A DNA stretch of 32,383 nt from Leptospira ainazelensis. Lineage in GTDB: Bacteria; Spirochaetota; Leptospiria; Leptospirales; Leptospiraceae. The notes under the pieces are model-generated. The model had not been told where the DNA came from. It was given only the letters and a program-made list of their open reading frames with translations, and did no database searches. The position numbers and the translations under genes were made by a program. Positions 1 to 11,236 of the stretch are shown in pieces (position 1 is the first letter of the stretch; each line of letters opens with the position of its first letter). The stretch is taken from the NCBI RefSeq assembly GCF_016918785.1, contig NZ_JAFFPT010000067.1:1-32383 (forward strand), written 5' to 3'.

Positions 1-14
1 GTAGGAACTCCTAC
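1..14 (+). repeat. Short dispersed repeat, GTAGGAACTCCTAC
   Basis: Six-base arms GTAGGA and TCCTAC flank a two-base spacer, giving an imperfect palindrome. Closely similar copies lie at 177-190, 32251-32264 and 32348-32361, all in the same orientation and all outside genes. I recall such elements as common in Leptospira intergenic DNA, but could not check that here. Confidence 0.6.
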
Positions 15-60
15 AAAAATTTTGATTGGATCGCCCTGATTCGAAATCGCTTTTTTAACT

Positions 61-77
61 TGTGGGTAAGGTTATGC
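61..77 (+). repeat. 17-base repeat, inverted copy at 32304-32320
   Basis: TGTGGGTAAGGTTATGC matches the reverse complement of 32304-32320 at 16 of 17 positions. Both copies sit in non-coding DNA close to a GTCGGAACTCCTAC element, so they probably belong to one longer dispersed repeat family. Confidence 0.6.
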
Positions 78-176
78 AAAATTTTGGGTGGAGGGGCGGG
101 TGGCGGGAAAAACTCGGGAGATTTTTCTCTATCAGAAAACTGTAATTTTCCAAGCAAAAAACTCGACTTTTGCTAT

Positions 177-190
177 GTCGGAACTCCTAC
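177..190 (+). repeat. Short dispersed repeat, GTCGGAACTCCTAC
   Basis: Identical to 32251-32264 and one base different from 1-14. It lies in non-coding DNA. Confidence 0.65.
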
Positions 191-440
191 AGAAAACTCT
201 CCTTTGCTCCCGGAAAAGGATACGGACAAAACAAAGGATATCGTAAATTAAAATATTCTAATGTTGAATTGAGGGAGTTTGATGATCCTTTAAAAAGATG
301 TACTTGTTTTGGATTAACCCTTCAATACAAGCGATTTTGAGTTCACCTCGGGCTGATCCTCCTTTCAAGAGATATACTTATTTTGGTAGGGCTTTGATAT
401 GGTGGAACGCTTTCAAGTTTCAATCAATGCTTGGAACGCA

Positions 441-495
441 AAGAAAAAAAGGCCTGCCCCGAGTAGGACAAAGTCGTATGTCCTATCGAGGGGCA
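441..495 (-). terminator. Rho-independent terminator of the phosphate transporter gene
   Basis: Read on the minus strand, TGCCCC-TCGA-TAGGAC (495 to 480) pairs with GTCCTA-CTC-GGGGCA (469 to 455) around a ten-base loop. The stem has two six-base perfect helices and a small internal mismatch. It is followed by CC and a run of seven T (450-444). It begins 19 bases past the transporter stop codon. Confidence 0.8.
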
Positions 496-513
496 AGTTG
501 CGGAAGAAACGGT

Positions 514-2802
<2,289 letters not shown>

Positions 2803-2961
2803 GAAACGCTTCCGTTTATAGTTTTGTAAAATCTACAGTTTTCGCATTAAATCTTGAATATCGAGTTCTTTTTTAGTCTTTTTGATAGGGGGAGTCGGAC
2901 AACTGAAATTTTGTCCCCGACCCAATTGTGTTTATTACTTTTTTATGACAAAAGCAATCGG

Positions 2962-4008
2962 TTAATCCTCAAGGTCCCAAAAAAAATCCTTGTTGGTAAG
3001 TTCTTCTTCCTTTGGCTGAGACTCTGTAACGGAAAAGAAATGTTTATCCCCTAAGGAACCTAAGACGAGTTTGTATTGTTCTTTGAGTTCCAGGGTTTCT
3101 TTTTCCCAGTATTCGTTACCGACAAAGTGCGGAAAGGCGGTCGGAAAGGAAGGGTCGGTTTCAAACCGAGTGGAAATCCAAGCCGAGTAGTGGATAAATC
3201 GCATGGCTCTCAAAATTTCGATGAGATCAAACCAGCGTTCGTCAAAATCCCGGAATTCTCTATAACCGGAAACAAGATGTTCTCTTTCTTCGATTCCTTC
3301 TTGTCCTCGGGAGAGGAGCATCCAGAAATCCTGAACCGCAGGGCCGTTTAAGGAATCGTCGAAATCCACAAAGAACCAACCGTCCTTTCCGTTCAGAAGA
3401 TTTCCCTTATGACAGTCTCCGTGAATTCTCAACATCGGAACCGAGACGATTTTTTCCTGGAAAAGATCCAAGATTCTCAGAGCGGTTTCCTCGTATTCTT
3501 TTCTACAACTCGAAGGAACCCAATCTCCTTGGATCAAAATTTCCAGAGGTGTCGTGCCGTATGTTTTTGAATCGAGAGTGATTCTATGTTTTAGGGTTTT
3601 CGATTGGCCTACGTTGTGGATTCTCCCCAAAAGCCTTCCGAGAATTCTGAAATGATCCGGACTCAGTTCGTCGGGGGATCTTCCTCCGACCCGAGGCCAG
3701 AAAGAATAAAAGATCTCATCCTGAAAGACGGCGAGGCTATTTCCATCCGGGAACAAAAGAGGGGCGCAAACTGGGATTTCTTCTTCTCTGAGATCCAAAA
3801 GGAATTGGTGTTCTTCCAGGATTTGTTCCCGAGTCCATCTTCCGGGTCTGTAGAATTTGGAAATGATATGAGTTCCGTCTTCCAGACGAAGATCAAAGAC
3901 TCGGTTCTCCAGACTGTTGAGCGCCATACAATGACCGGAAGGTTCATATCCGGCCTTTTCCACCAGGGTAAGAATTTCGCCGGGGTTGAGTTGAAAAAAA
4001 TCGGCCAT
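2962..4008 (-). CDS. srkA: SrkA/RdoA (YihE)-like stress-response kinase
   Basis: A 348-residue cytosolic protein of the aminoglycoside-phosphotransferase/choline-kinase fold, closest in look to E. coli SrkA (YihE/RdoA; 328 residues), a Ser/Thr kinase of the Cpx-regulated stress response. The catalytic HGDCHKGN motif puts the catalytic Asp at residue 198, and the metal-binding DFDD lies at 215-218; both are intact. An ISKFYRPGRW segment near the N-terminus fits the nucleotide-binding Lys and the family's typical 'FYRPGRW' string. The longer frame opens with TTG at 4050. I prefer ATG at 4008 because GGAGAGG lies just upstream and the family homology starts there. It is transcribed away from the RRM gene and toward the phosphate transporter. 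The in vivo target is unknown. Confidence 0.82.
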   Translation of the reverse strand: MADFFQLNPGEILTLVEKAGYEPSGHCMALNSLENRVFDLRLEDGTHIISKFYRPGRWTREQILEEHQFLLDLREEEIPVCAPLLFPDGNSLAVFQDEIFYSFWPRVGGRSPDELSPDHFRILGRLLGRIHNVGQSKTLKHRITLDSKTYGTTPLEILIQGDWVPSSCRKEYEETALRILDLFQEKIVSVPMLRIHGDCHKGNLLNGKDGWFFVDFDDSLNGPAVQDFWMLLSRGQEGIEEREHLVSGYREFRDFDERWFDLIEILRAMRFIHYSAWISTRFETDPSFPTAFPHFVGNEYWEKETLELKEQYKLVLGSLGDKHFFSVTESQPKEEELTNKDFFWDLED

Positions 4009-4193
4009 TTCCTCTCCAGGATTCCCGTTTTCGATCTGCTTCCAAGACAAAAACTTCGGATTCTTTTCGGTTCTCCATTTCGTTTTAGAATGGATTTTTT
4101 CCGATCGAAACTTGTCTTAAGAACCGGAGAGTTTTGTATGTTGCCATTCTGGAATTTGGTTTTCAATAGAATTGGATTTTGCAAATTGATTCC

Positions 4194-4960
<767 letters not shown>

Positions 4961-5019
4961 AGATTCTATCGTTTTGAAACAGATTTTACCGGATTCTGAC
5001 GTTAGATTCTGATCCGTTT

Positions 5020-5078
5020 CCGGTTCTAATCTTCATAGATTGGAGGAGCTTTTCCAAACTGTGAACGCTTAGAACCGG
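5020..5078 (+). promoter_or_regulatory. Inverted repeat abutting the start codon of the 5079 kinase gene
   Basis: CCGGTTCTAA (5020-5029) is the exact reverse complement of TTAGAACCGG (5069-5078), which ends at the base before the ATG. The loop holds a strong GGAGGAG (5042-5048), 30 bases from the ATG, whereas the ATG itself has no close ribosome binding site. An 8-base arm pair (4958-4965 with 5028-5035) would compete for two of the same bases. A regulatory role is inference. Confidence 0.4.
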
Positions 5079-6200
5079 ATGCCATACAACTTCTTTGAAC
5101 TTTCCCCGGTTCCGGCCTGTATTTTAGAGCCGTCCTTTCAAATCAAAAAAGCCAATTCCGCTTTTTGTAAGGCCTCCGGTTTTTCCAAATCGGAATTGGA
5201 AGATCGTAAGAATTGGACTTCCGTCTGCGAGTTTAAGAATAGAATTCCGGATTTTTCCGTTCCTTCTCTCTGGCCCGATCTCAAACATTTGGAGAACAAT
5301 CCAAATTATGAAATTCTAATTCTCACAAAAGACGGTTTTCAAAAAGATTTTTCTGTCACCTTTGCGTTCGATCTGGAAGAACTTCAAATTTTTGCGTATT
5401 TGGAACCTTCTTTTTCTTCTGCAAACGTTTCTTCACTCGGTCCGCATTCTTTCGAAACCGCTCCCTTTCCGGGTTTGGAAAAACCGACCGATTCCTGGGT
5501 CCAGCGGCAAAAACTGGAAGCGATCGGAACTCTTTCCGCGGGAGTCGCACACGAAATCAACAATCCTCTGATGGGTGTGATCAACTACGCCGAAATGGTC
5601 TTTAACGGAATCGAAAGCGGGAACCCGCTTCGAAAATACGCGGGTATCATTCTTCAAGAAAGCAATCGAATCTCGGAGATCGTTCGAGACATGCTTACGT
5701 TTACCCGTTTGGAAAAAGAGGAAGCCAAGATCCACGATCTGACTTCGATCTTCTGTTGCACCTTCGGTCTTTTGAAGAATGGTTTTCGAAAATCGGAAAT
5801 TGAAACTGTGGTCCCCGATTTGGGAGTTCCGGTTTATGCGGTTTGTTCCGCAGGAAGACTCAGACAGGTTTATCTCAATCTACTTACCAACGCAAAAGAC
5901 GCGATCGAAAGCAACTCGGACCCGGCAAAGGCAAGGATTCTTAGAGTTTCTTGGACAAAAATCCAAAAAGAAGGCAGAAAGTTTGTAAGGACTACCGTGG
6001 AAGATTCCGGGATCGGAATCTCTGAAGAAAACAGACATAAACTCTTTGATCCGTTCTACACGACAAAAGAAATCGGAAAAGGTACGGGTCTCGGACTTAC
6101 CGTTTCTTATAACTTGGTTCGGGAGATGGGAGGGGAACTTTCCTTTCAATCCGAGAACGGTATAACTCGCTTTTACGTGGATCTTCCGGAATCTTTCTGA
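5079..6200 (+). CDS. PAS-domain sensor histidine kinase (cytosolic)
   Basis: A 373-residue kinase with no membrane segment. A PAS-like sensor occupies residues 1-110 (FFELSPVPACILEPSFQIKKAN, then GFSKSELEDR). The HisKA helix carries SAGVAHEINNPLMGVINYAEM with phospho-acceptor His158. The ATPase domain shows the N box (NLLTNAKDAIE), the G1 box (DSGIGIS), the F box (FDPFYTTK) and the G2 box (KGTGLGLTVS). The HEINNPL motif is typical of NtrB/ZraS-like kinases. An in-frame TAG at 5070 means the ATG at 5079 is the earliest start; it has a poor ribosome binding site. No response regulator is encoded beside it, so its partner is elsewhere. It is 59 bases upstream of a phosphatase gene on the same strand and may be co-transcribed with it and the poly-gamma-glutamate genes. 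Confidence 0.87.
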   Translation: MPYNFFELSPVPACILEPSFQIKKANSAFCKASGFSKSELEDRKNWTSVCEFKNRIPDFSVPSLWPDLKHLENNPNYEILILTKDGFQKDFSVTFAFDLEELQIFAYLEPSFSSANVSSLGPHSFETAPFPGLEKPTDSWVQRQKLEAIGTLSAGVAHEINNPLMGVINYAEMVFNGIESGNPLRKYAGIILQESNRISEIVRDMLTFTRLEKEEAKIHDLTSIFCCTFGLLKNGFRKSEIETVVPDLGVPVYAVCSAGRLRQVYLNLLTNAKDAIESNSDPAKARILRVSWTKIQKEGRKFVRTTVEDSGIGISEENRHKLFDPFYTTKEIGKGTGLGLTVSYNLVREMGGELSFQSENGITRFYVDLPESF

Positions 6201-6259
6201 AAGATCCTTGACTTTACGATACACAGGCTTCATTCTTATAGACTCTCTTCCGACACGCT

Positions 6260-7519
6260 ATGACAGTTTCCACGAGTTTCGAACAGAAAGGTTACGACCC
6301 CGAGGAACGATATTCGCTCTTGTTTCATTCCGCGATCGACGCGATCGTTTCCTTGGACAAGGATTTTCGGGTTTTTCTGATCAACCCGGCTGCGGAGAAT
6401 ATGTCCGGCTATTTGGCTTCGGAACTTCTCGGTAAAACGATCGAACACCAGTTTCCGCTTCGGATTCGAAATCGTTTTTACAGAATCTTAAAAAACGTAG
6501 CCAAACTTCCCGACAAAAAAAGAAAAAAACCTTTCGGTCCGATTCGACTCATTCGAAAAGACAAGTCGATTCTGATCTCGGAAGTTTCAGTATCAGTAAC
6601 GGGGCCGGAGGATTCTTATCAATACCATATCATCATCCGCGATATATCAGAAAAACATAGAATTCTAATAGAGCTCAAAAGAGCAAACCAAACCCTCAAA
6701 AAAATGGATCGCGAAAAAGAGGAACTCCTGGAACGGCTCGAAGAAAAAGTAAGACAAAGATCCAGATTGCTCGCGGGATATTACAAATCCATGAAGGAGG
6801 AACTGAGTCTCGCCAAACGGCTGCAATCCGAAATTCTTTCGGATATCCCTTCGATCCCGGGAATCAAAGTGCATTCCGCCTATCTTCCGATGATGGAAGT
6901 GGGAGGCGATCTCTACGATCTTTTCGAAATCAAACCCGGAGTTTTGCGCGTTTTTCTCGCGGATGCGACCGGGCACGGGATTCAAGCCGCGCTTCTGACG
7001 ATGACCCTCAAGGGAATCTTAGAATCGATCAAAAAAAAGGATCAGGATCCGGGAAAAATTCTCACCGAATTCAATCAAGAATACTGTAAGAATTTCGGAA
7101 ATATAGGAATGTTCTTTTCCTGTTTTCTCGCCGACATCGATACAAACCAAAGGAAGATCGTGTATTCATCCGGGGGACATCCTCCCCAGTTTTTTCTCTC
7201 CGAGGATCTTGTGATGGGACTCGATCGAACCGGTTCTCTTTTAGGACTGGATCCGAACAACGGTTACGGAATATTCTCCTTGAGTTATCAGGAAGGGGAT
7301 CGTCTTTTTTTACTCACCGACGGAATTTACGAGGAATTCAACTCCGATAAACAGCAGTTTGGCGAACTTGCGGTTCAAACTCTTCTCGCGAAAAAGTTCA
7401 AGGAACCGATGGAAGAAACGATTCCTTCGATTTTACAAGCTCTGATGGATCATCTCGGAAGACAAAAAATTCAAGACGACATCACGGCGATTCTGATTTC
7501 TTTAGAATCTCCATCCTGA
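6260..7519 (+). CDS. PAS domain plus SpoIIE/RsbU-type PP2C phosphatase
   Basis: A 419-residue cytosolic protein: PAS sensor at about residues 12-130, a charged coiled coil near 130-185, and a PPM/SpoIIE-type Ser/Thr phosphatase from about 190 to the end. The metal-binding acids are all present: Asp217 in GGDLYDLF, Asp235 in ADATGHG, Asp354 in LTDGIYEEF and Asp406/407 in DDITAI. Proteins of this kind usually dephosphorylate an anti-sigma-factor antagonist in a partner-switching pathway. No such antagonist or anti-sigma gene is in the window. The stop is only 7 bases before the pgsB start, so it is very likely in the same transcript as pgsBCW and could control capsule expression or activity. 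The regulatory link is inferred from position. Confidence 0.87.
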   Translation: MTVSTSFEQKGYDPEERYSLLFHSAIDAIVSLDKDFRVFLINPAAENMSGYLASELLGKTIEHQFPLRIRNRFYRILKNVAKLPDKKRKKPFGPIRLIRKDKSILISEVSVSVTGPEDSYQYHIIIRDISEKHRILIELKRANQTLKKMDREKEELLERLEEKVRQRSRLLAGYYKSMKEELSLAKRLQSEILSDIPSIPGIKVHSAYLPMMEVGGDLYDLFEIKPGVLRVFLADATGHGIQAALLTMTLKGILESIKKKDQDPGKILTEFNQEYCKNFGNIGMFFSCFLADIDTNQRKIVYSSGGHPPQFFLSEDLVMGLDRTGSLLGLDPNNGYGIFSLSYQEGDRLFLLTDGIYEEFNSDKQQFGELAVQTLLAKKFKEPMEETIPSILQALMDHLGRQKIQDDITAILISLESPS

Positions 7520-7526
7520 ATCAAAA

Positions 7527-8699
7527 ATGATCTTTTCGATTTTAACGGTTTTGATACTATTCTTCTTTTTTATCCTCGTTCTGGAAAAAATAACACATTC
7601 AAAATCCCTAAAACAAATTCCGATTCGGATTCACGTAAACGGAACAAGAGGAAAGTCTTCCGTGACCCGTCTGATTCATTCCATCCTTGTGGAAGCGGGT
7701 TGGAACGTTTTTGCTAAAACCACGGGTTCCGCTCCGAGTCTTTTGTTTCCGGATCGAAACGAGAATCGAATCTTTCGAAATAAGGTTTCAGTTTCCGAAC
7801 AGATTGAATTTTTAAACTTTGTAGCAAAAAACAAACCCCGCGCCGTTATCGTGGAATGTATGGCCGTTCAACCCCAGTATCAAAAGGATTCGGAATCGCT
7901 TCTGATCCAAGCGACTCATACCGTGATCACAAACATAAGACCGGATCACGGTGAATATACAAATTCGGAAGAGGAGATTCGAAACGGATTTTTACTGACG
8001 ATCCCGAAAGATGGAACCCTTCTCTACGGAAAGTCTTTGAAAAACTTTGACTGGCAGACTCCCGCAAAACAAAAAAATACGATCGCAATTCTCGGAGTTC
8101 CGAAAACTTCCGAAGACTCCATTCAAAAAACTGCAAATTCGATGAGTTATCCGGAACATCTCGAAAACATCGAAATCGCAGTCGCCCTTTGTGAAAGTTT
8201 AGGAATCGAAGAGTCCTTGATTCTTCGTGGAATTTCCAAAACCGTTCCCGACCCGGGCGCTCTTGAGATCCGGGAATTTTTCTATGAAAATTTTGCGCAG
8301 ATTTTTGTCTTTGCGTTTGCCGCCAACGATACGACCTCTTGGGAAAAAATTCTTCTTTCTATGAAAACAAAATATCCTTCTTATCGGGTGAACGTAGTCT
8401 TTAGTTCCAAAAGGGAAAGACCGTCGAGGACAAAGGAATTTGCGTCTTATCTTTCCAAAATCCCCGATTTGGAAACGATCTTTTTTTTCGGAAGCGGATA
8501 TCGTCTTTTTACTTCCTCGTATAAAGGAACGTGTGAGACGGTTTTAAAAAAAATATCCGATAACAAACAATGGAATTTGAATATTCCTAATTCTGCAATC
8601 TGGATCGGCGCCGGAAACTTCGAGGGAGAAGGGAGGGTTTGGCTGCTGAATCAAATGCGGTCTTTGAACAAAATGCGGATGGAAGAATGGAAATTTTGA
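7527..8699 (+). CDS. pgsB: Poly-gamma-glutamate synthetase subunit PgsB/CapB
   Basis: A 390-residue protein of the Mur-ligase-like family that makes poly-gamma-glutamate from glutamate and ATP. An N-terminal hydrophobic anchor (residues 2-19) is followed by the P-loop VNGTRGKSS (Lys43) characteristic of PgsB/CapB. Downstream VIVECMAVQPQYQ and THTVITNIRPDHGEY match the central ATPase region. Length agrees with the Bacillus enzymes (about 390-465). It acts at the inner membrane with PgsC. Its stop lies inside the pgsC reading frame (13-base overlap). The ribosome binding site is weak, which suggests coupling to the phosphatase gene just upstream. Confidence 0.92.
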   Translation: MIFSILTVLILFFFFILVLEKITHSKSLKQIPIRIHVNGTRGKSSVTRLIHSILVEAGWNVFAKTTGSAPSLLFPDRNENRIFRNKVSVSEQIEFLNFVAKNKPRAVIVECMAVQPQYQKDSESLLIQATHTVITNIRPDHGEYTNSEEEIRNGFLLTIPKDGTLLYGKSLKNFDWQTPAKQKNTIAILGVPKTSEDSIQKTANSMSYPEHLENIEIAVALCESLGIEESLILRGISKTVPDPGALEIREFFYENFAQIFVFAFAANDTTSWEKILLSMKTKYPSYRVNVVFSSKRERPSRTKEFASYLSKIPDLETIFFFGSGYRLFTSSYKGTCETVLKKISDNKQWNLNIPNSAIWIGAGNFEGEGRVWLLNQMRSLNKMRMEEWKF

Positions 8700-9145
8700 T
8701 CCTTTCGATCGGAATCGGAATTTTCCTAGGATTTTTTCTTTGGGAGAAAACCGGACTTTATCCGGGAGGATGGGTGGTTCCCGGTTATTTGGCGCTTTCC
8801 CTTTTACAACCCTGGAACCTATTTTTTATTTTGTTGAGTTGTCTGCTCACTCTCGGCGTTTATAAAGTTGTTGAAACTTCCTTTTTGTCCTTTGGACAAA
8901 GAAAAGTCGTTTTTTTTCTTTTGCTCTCGATTCTGATTTCCTTGAGTCTTCAGGAAATGGAAAAACTTTTTTTCCAATCCATAATGAATTTTGAATATAG
9001 ATGGATCGGTCATATTATCCCCGGTCTACTCGCCATTTCCGCCGAAAAACAGGGATTCTTCCGCACGATCTCCGCGACGGTAATTTGTTCCTCTTTGGTG
9101 AGACTTTTGCTGATTCTTTTATTGGGAGATTCGATTTCACGATGA
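8687..9145 (+). CDS. pgsC: Poly-gamma-glutamate synthesis membrane protein PgsC/CapC
   Basis: A 152-residue integral membrane protein with four to five hydrophobic helices. It shows the PgsC hallmark near its N-terminus (GLYPGGWVVPGYLAL), in which the Gly/Pro-rich loop follows the first helix. The family forms the membrane part of the poly-gamma-glutamate synthase with PgsB. The open frame extends upstream to 8639, but ATG 8687 has GGATGGAAGA before it and begins directly at the first membrane helix. It overlaps pgsB by 13 bases and shares ATGA with pgsW, so the three are translated as a unit. Confidence 0.9.
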   Translation: MEILILSIGIGIFLGFFLWEKTGLYPGGWVVPGYLALSLLQPWNLFFILLSCLLTLGVYKVVETSFLSFGQRKVVFFLLLSILISLSLQEMEKLFFQSIMNFEYRWIGHIIPGLLAISAEKQGFFRTISATVICSSLVRLLLILLLGDSISR

Positions 9146-10239
9146 AGGTTTGGGTTTTACAAAATCGTTCTTCTATTCTTATCCTTTCACTGAGTTTGTT
9201 TTCGTTTTTTTGCTGGGGAATCGTCGAGTTTTTTCCGGACGTAAAACCGACTGCCGAATTCGAGATCAAACAAAGAGCGAGTCAAAGGGCGTTTCGCTGT
9301 TTTCAAAAAATCGCGGAGATTCGAGAAAAAAGGGGTTTGAAACTCGATCCCGTTTTGGATCCGAGTCGAAGCGGTTTGATCGGGGTTGAACTTTCCTCGG
9401 TTACGAGTTCTTCCGGCAAATTGACTTCGAAACAGGCGTCGATCCATCCCGATTTTGCGATTTGGTTTGTGGATCGTTTCTTAGAAGCCGGTTTAAAAAA
9501 AGACGACGTGATCGCCGTCGGAATTTCAGGATCTTTTCCCGCTCTGAATATCGCTTTGTATACGGCCGCGGATACGATGGGAATCAAAATAAACACGATC
9601 GGAAGCGTGTCCTCCTCTCAATACGGAGCAAACCTTCCCGATCTTTTATGGCCTGATATGGAGAATTTTCTATTTCAAGAGGGTATAATATTCCAAAAAA
9701 CGAATGTATTTTCAACCGGAGGGATAGACGACCAAGGGATCGGCATCGGCGAAATCGGCGTAAAACAAATCCGTGATTCGATCCGAAAAAACGGATATCC
9801 GTATTTGTCGGTCTCCTCGTTTGAAGATTCCCTTTTGAAAAGAATTGATATCTATGAAAATTCGAAGGTATCGCTTTACGTCAACGTAGGGGGTGGGACC
9901 GTTTCCACCGGGACCAGTCTGGGAAAAAAGAAAATACCGAGGGGCCTTGTAAAGACGCTCGAAGAATTTTCCGAGTTACCCGATTCGATTCTAAAATACT
10001 ATCTCGAAAAAAAAATTCCGGTCCTTCACGTAATCGGAATCGAATCCATCTCCGAAGAATCCGGTATGCGGTATAAAAAAGGACAAATTCCAAAACCCGG
10101 AACTTCCGATCTTCTTTATACAAAAACAAAAAACCGTTGGCTTTCCGGACTTCTCTTTTTGCTGATCTGTTTTTTGATCTGGAAATTTTCTCCTTGGATT
10201 TCGTTAGGAAAGGAAGAAGGGGATACGATCCATCTTTGA
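9142..10239 (+). CDS. pgsW: Poly-gamma-glutamate system protein PgsW
   Basis: A 365-residue protein with an N-terminal membrane anchor or uncleaved signal (residues 8-27) and a C-terminal hydrophobic helix (near 335-352), so most of it is probably periplasmic. It matches what I recall of the 'poly-gamma-glutamate system protein' family found next to pgsBC in Leptospira and Fusobacterium; its biochemical role is not established. Notable strings are GVELSSVTSSSG, AVGISGSFPALNIAL, GSVSSSQYGAN and NVGGGTVSTGTSLG, which are glycine/serine-rich loops suggestive of a small-molecule or polymer binding fold. The long frame runs upstream to 9001, but ATG 9142 overlaps the pgsC stop. It converges on the hydrolase gene with only 4 bases between. 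Confidence 0.8.
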   Translation: MKVWVLQNRSSILILSLSLFSFFCWGIVEFFPDVKPTAEFEIKQRASQRAFRCFQKIAEIREKRGLKLDPVLDPSRSGLIGVELSSVTSSSGKLTSKQASIHPDFAIWFVDRFLEAGLKKDDVIAVGISGSFPALNIALYTAADTMGIKINTIGSVSSSQYGANLPDLLWPDMENFLFQEGIIFQKTNVFSTGGIDDQGIGIGEIGVKQIRDSIRKNGYPYLSVSSFEDSLLKRIDIYENSKVSLYVNVGGGTVSTGTSLGKKKIPRGLVKTLEEFSELPDSILKYYLEKKIPVLHVIGIESISEESGMRYKKGQIPKPGTSDLLYTKTKNRWLSGLLFLLICFLIWKFSPWISLGKEEGDTIHL

Positions 10240-10243
10240 CGGA

Positions 10244-11236
10244 TTATGTTTTAGAAAAAAACCAGGAAATCGTTTCGTCGCGTTTTAAGTCCGGGAGTAA
10301 GATCGTTTCGTAATGATTTTTATCGGGAAGAGTGAGAAACACGGCGTCTTTCCAAAACTTTTGAAAGATAAGAATCGCGGAATCCGGGAGAAGTTCGTCT
10401 CCTTTTTTAAAATTCGGTTTTCCAGCGCGAACTATCAGCGCCGGCGCTGAAATTTGAGAATAGGGAAGGACTCGATTCTTCCTTAAAATTCGAATGCTGT
10501 CGATCGGATTTTTTAAGAAGTTGATCAGAATTTTTCCCGGATTTCTCGCGCCTCCCATCTGAATCAATTCGGAATCGATGACTTGTTCCGGAATATTACA
10601 TCGGTAGGAAGGATTTTTTCCTTCGCCGATCGGAGTTAATTCGTATATTAGGAAATTTGCAACATCTTCGTTCCAGGAACTTAAGATAGGCGATCGTTTT
10701 GCAAGATCTAAGTATTCCTCCTTGGATGAAAACGTTTTTCCGAGTCTTTGTAAGGATTCCTGAATCATGAGAAGATTGGAAAGCTTTCTTTGGATGGAAA
10801 GTTGTCCGCCTCCGTCGATCAAACAGAGTTTGCCCGTTCTTTGCGGATATTTTTTTGCAAACGCCAGAGAGATCCAACAGCCTAATGAATGTGCGAGCAA
10901 ATTTGCTTTTTCAATTTTTAGAAAATCGAGGATCTTTAAAAGATCGTCGGCGTGCAGCGCGTGAGAGTAAGTTATTTCCGGCTTAGAGGATTGTCCTCTT
11001 CCGCGAAGGTCGTATGTGATCACCGTAAGACCTTGTTTGACGAGATCTCTTGCGAGTGGAGCGAAGTTTTTGAGATTTCCCGTAAGACCGTGAATGCAGA
11101 GTACGGGCGCGGGAGAATTTTTTGAAAGAGGAAAGGGGCCGTAGACTTCCGCCGCGATAACTTGAGAATCTCCGATCGGAATTTGTAACGGTTTTGAAAT
11201 AAACTTTGGATTCGACGCGTTGGACCGATTCTTCAT
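10244..11236 (-). CDS. Alpha/beta hydrolase
   Basis: A 330-residue protein of the alpha/beta-hydrolase fold. The oxyanion region is CIHGLTGNLKNF (near residue 47), the strand-5 nucleophile elbow is AHSLGCW with Ser117, and the C-terminal histidine is His308 in PDKNHYET. The usual acid after strand 6 is not obvious, because the segment reads LIVRAGKPNFKKGD where GxxD is expected; an Asp slightly later may replace it. There is no clear signal peptide. It is the last gene of a three-gene operon: its ATG overlaps the stop of the preceding gene (ATGA at 11236-11233). The substrate is unknown. Confidence 0.82.
   Translation of the reverse strand: MKNRSNASNPKFISKPLQIPIGDSQVIAAEVYGPFPLSKNSPAPVLCIHGLTGNLKNFAPLARDLVKQGLTVITYDLRGRGQSSKPEITYSHALHADDLLKILDFLKIEKANLLAHSLGCWISLAFAKKYPQRTGKLCLIDGGGQLSIQRKLSNLLMIQESLQRLGKTFSSKEEYLDLAKRSPILSSWNEDVANFLIYELTPIGEGKNPSYRCNIPEQVIDSELIQMGGARNPGKILINFLKNPIDSIRILRKNRVLPYSQISAPALIVRAGKPNFKKGDELLPDSAILIFQKFWKDAVFLTLPDKNHYETILLPDLKRDETISWFFSKT

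Larger units (their letters stand above)
1..440. other. Non-coding, repeat-bearing region
   Basis: No convincing gene is present. Short open frames occur, but they lack ribosome binding sites and any recognisable protein pattern. The stretch holds two copies of a short imperfect palindrome (1-14 and 177-190), a 17-base motif (61-77) that returns inverted at the far end of the window, and a G-rich run around 88-108. Positions 245-440 hold nothing I can recognise. Confidence 0.7.

Noticed and set aside
60..251. Short open frame MWVRLCKILGGGAGGG at the left end
   Set aside because: It runs through two repeat elements, has no ribosome binding site and no protein-like pattern.
2885..2915. Hairpin GTCGGACAA / TTGTCCCCGAC between the kinase and transporter genes
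   Set aside because: The stem needs a two-base bulge and no T run follows on the minus strand, so it is not a supported terminator.
6208..6242. TTGACT and TATAGA before the phosphatase gene as a promoter
   Set aside because: The spacing is 23 bases, too long for a sigma70 promoter, and no better -10 fits.
8639..8686. Longer start for pgsC
   Set aside because: The extra residues lie within pgsB coding sequence and precede a well-placed ATG with a ribosome binding site at the first membrane helix.
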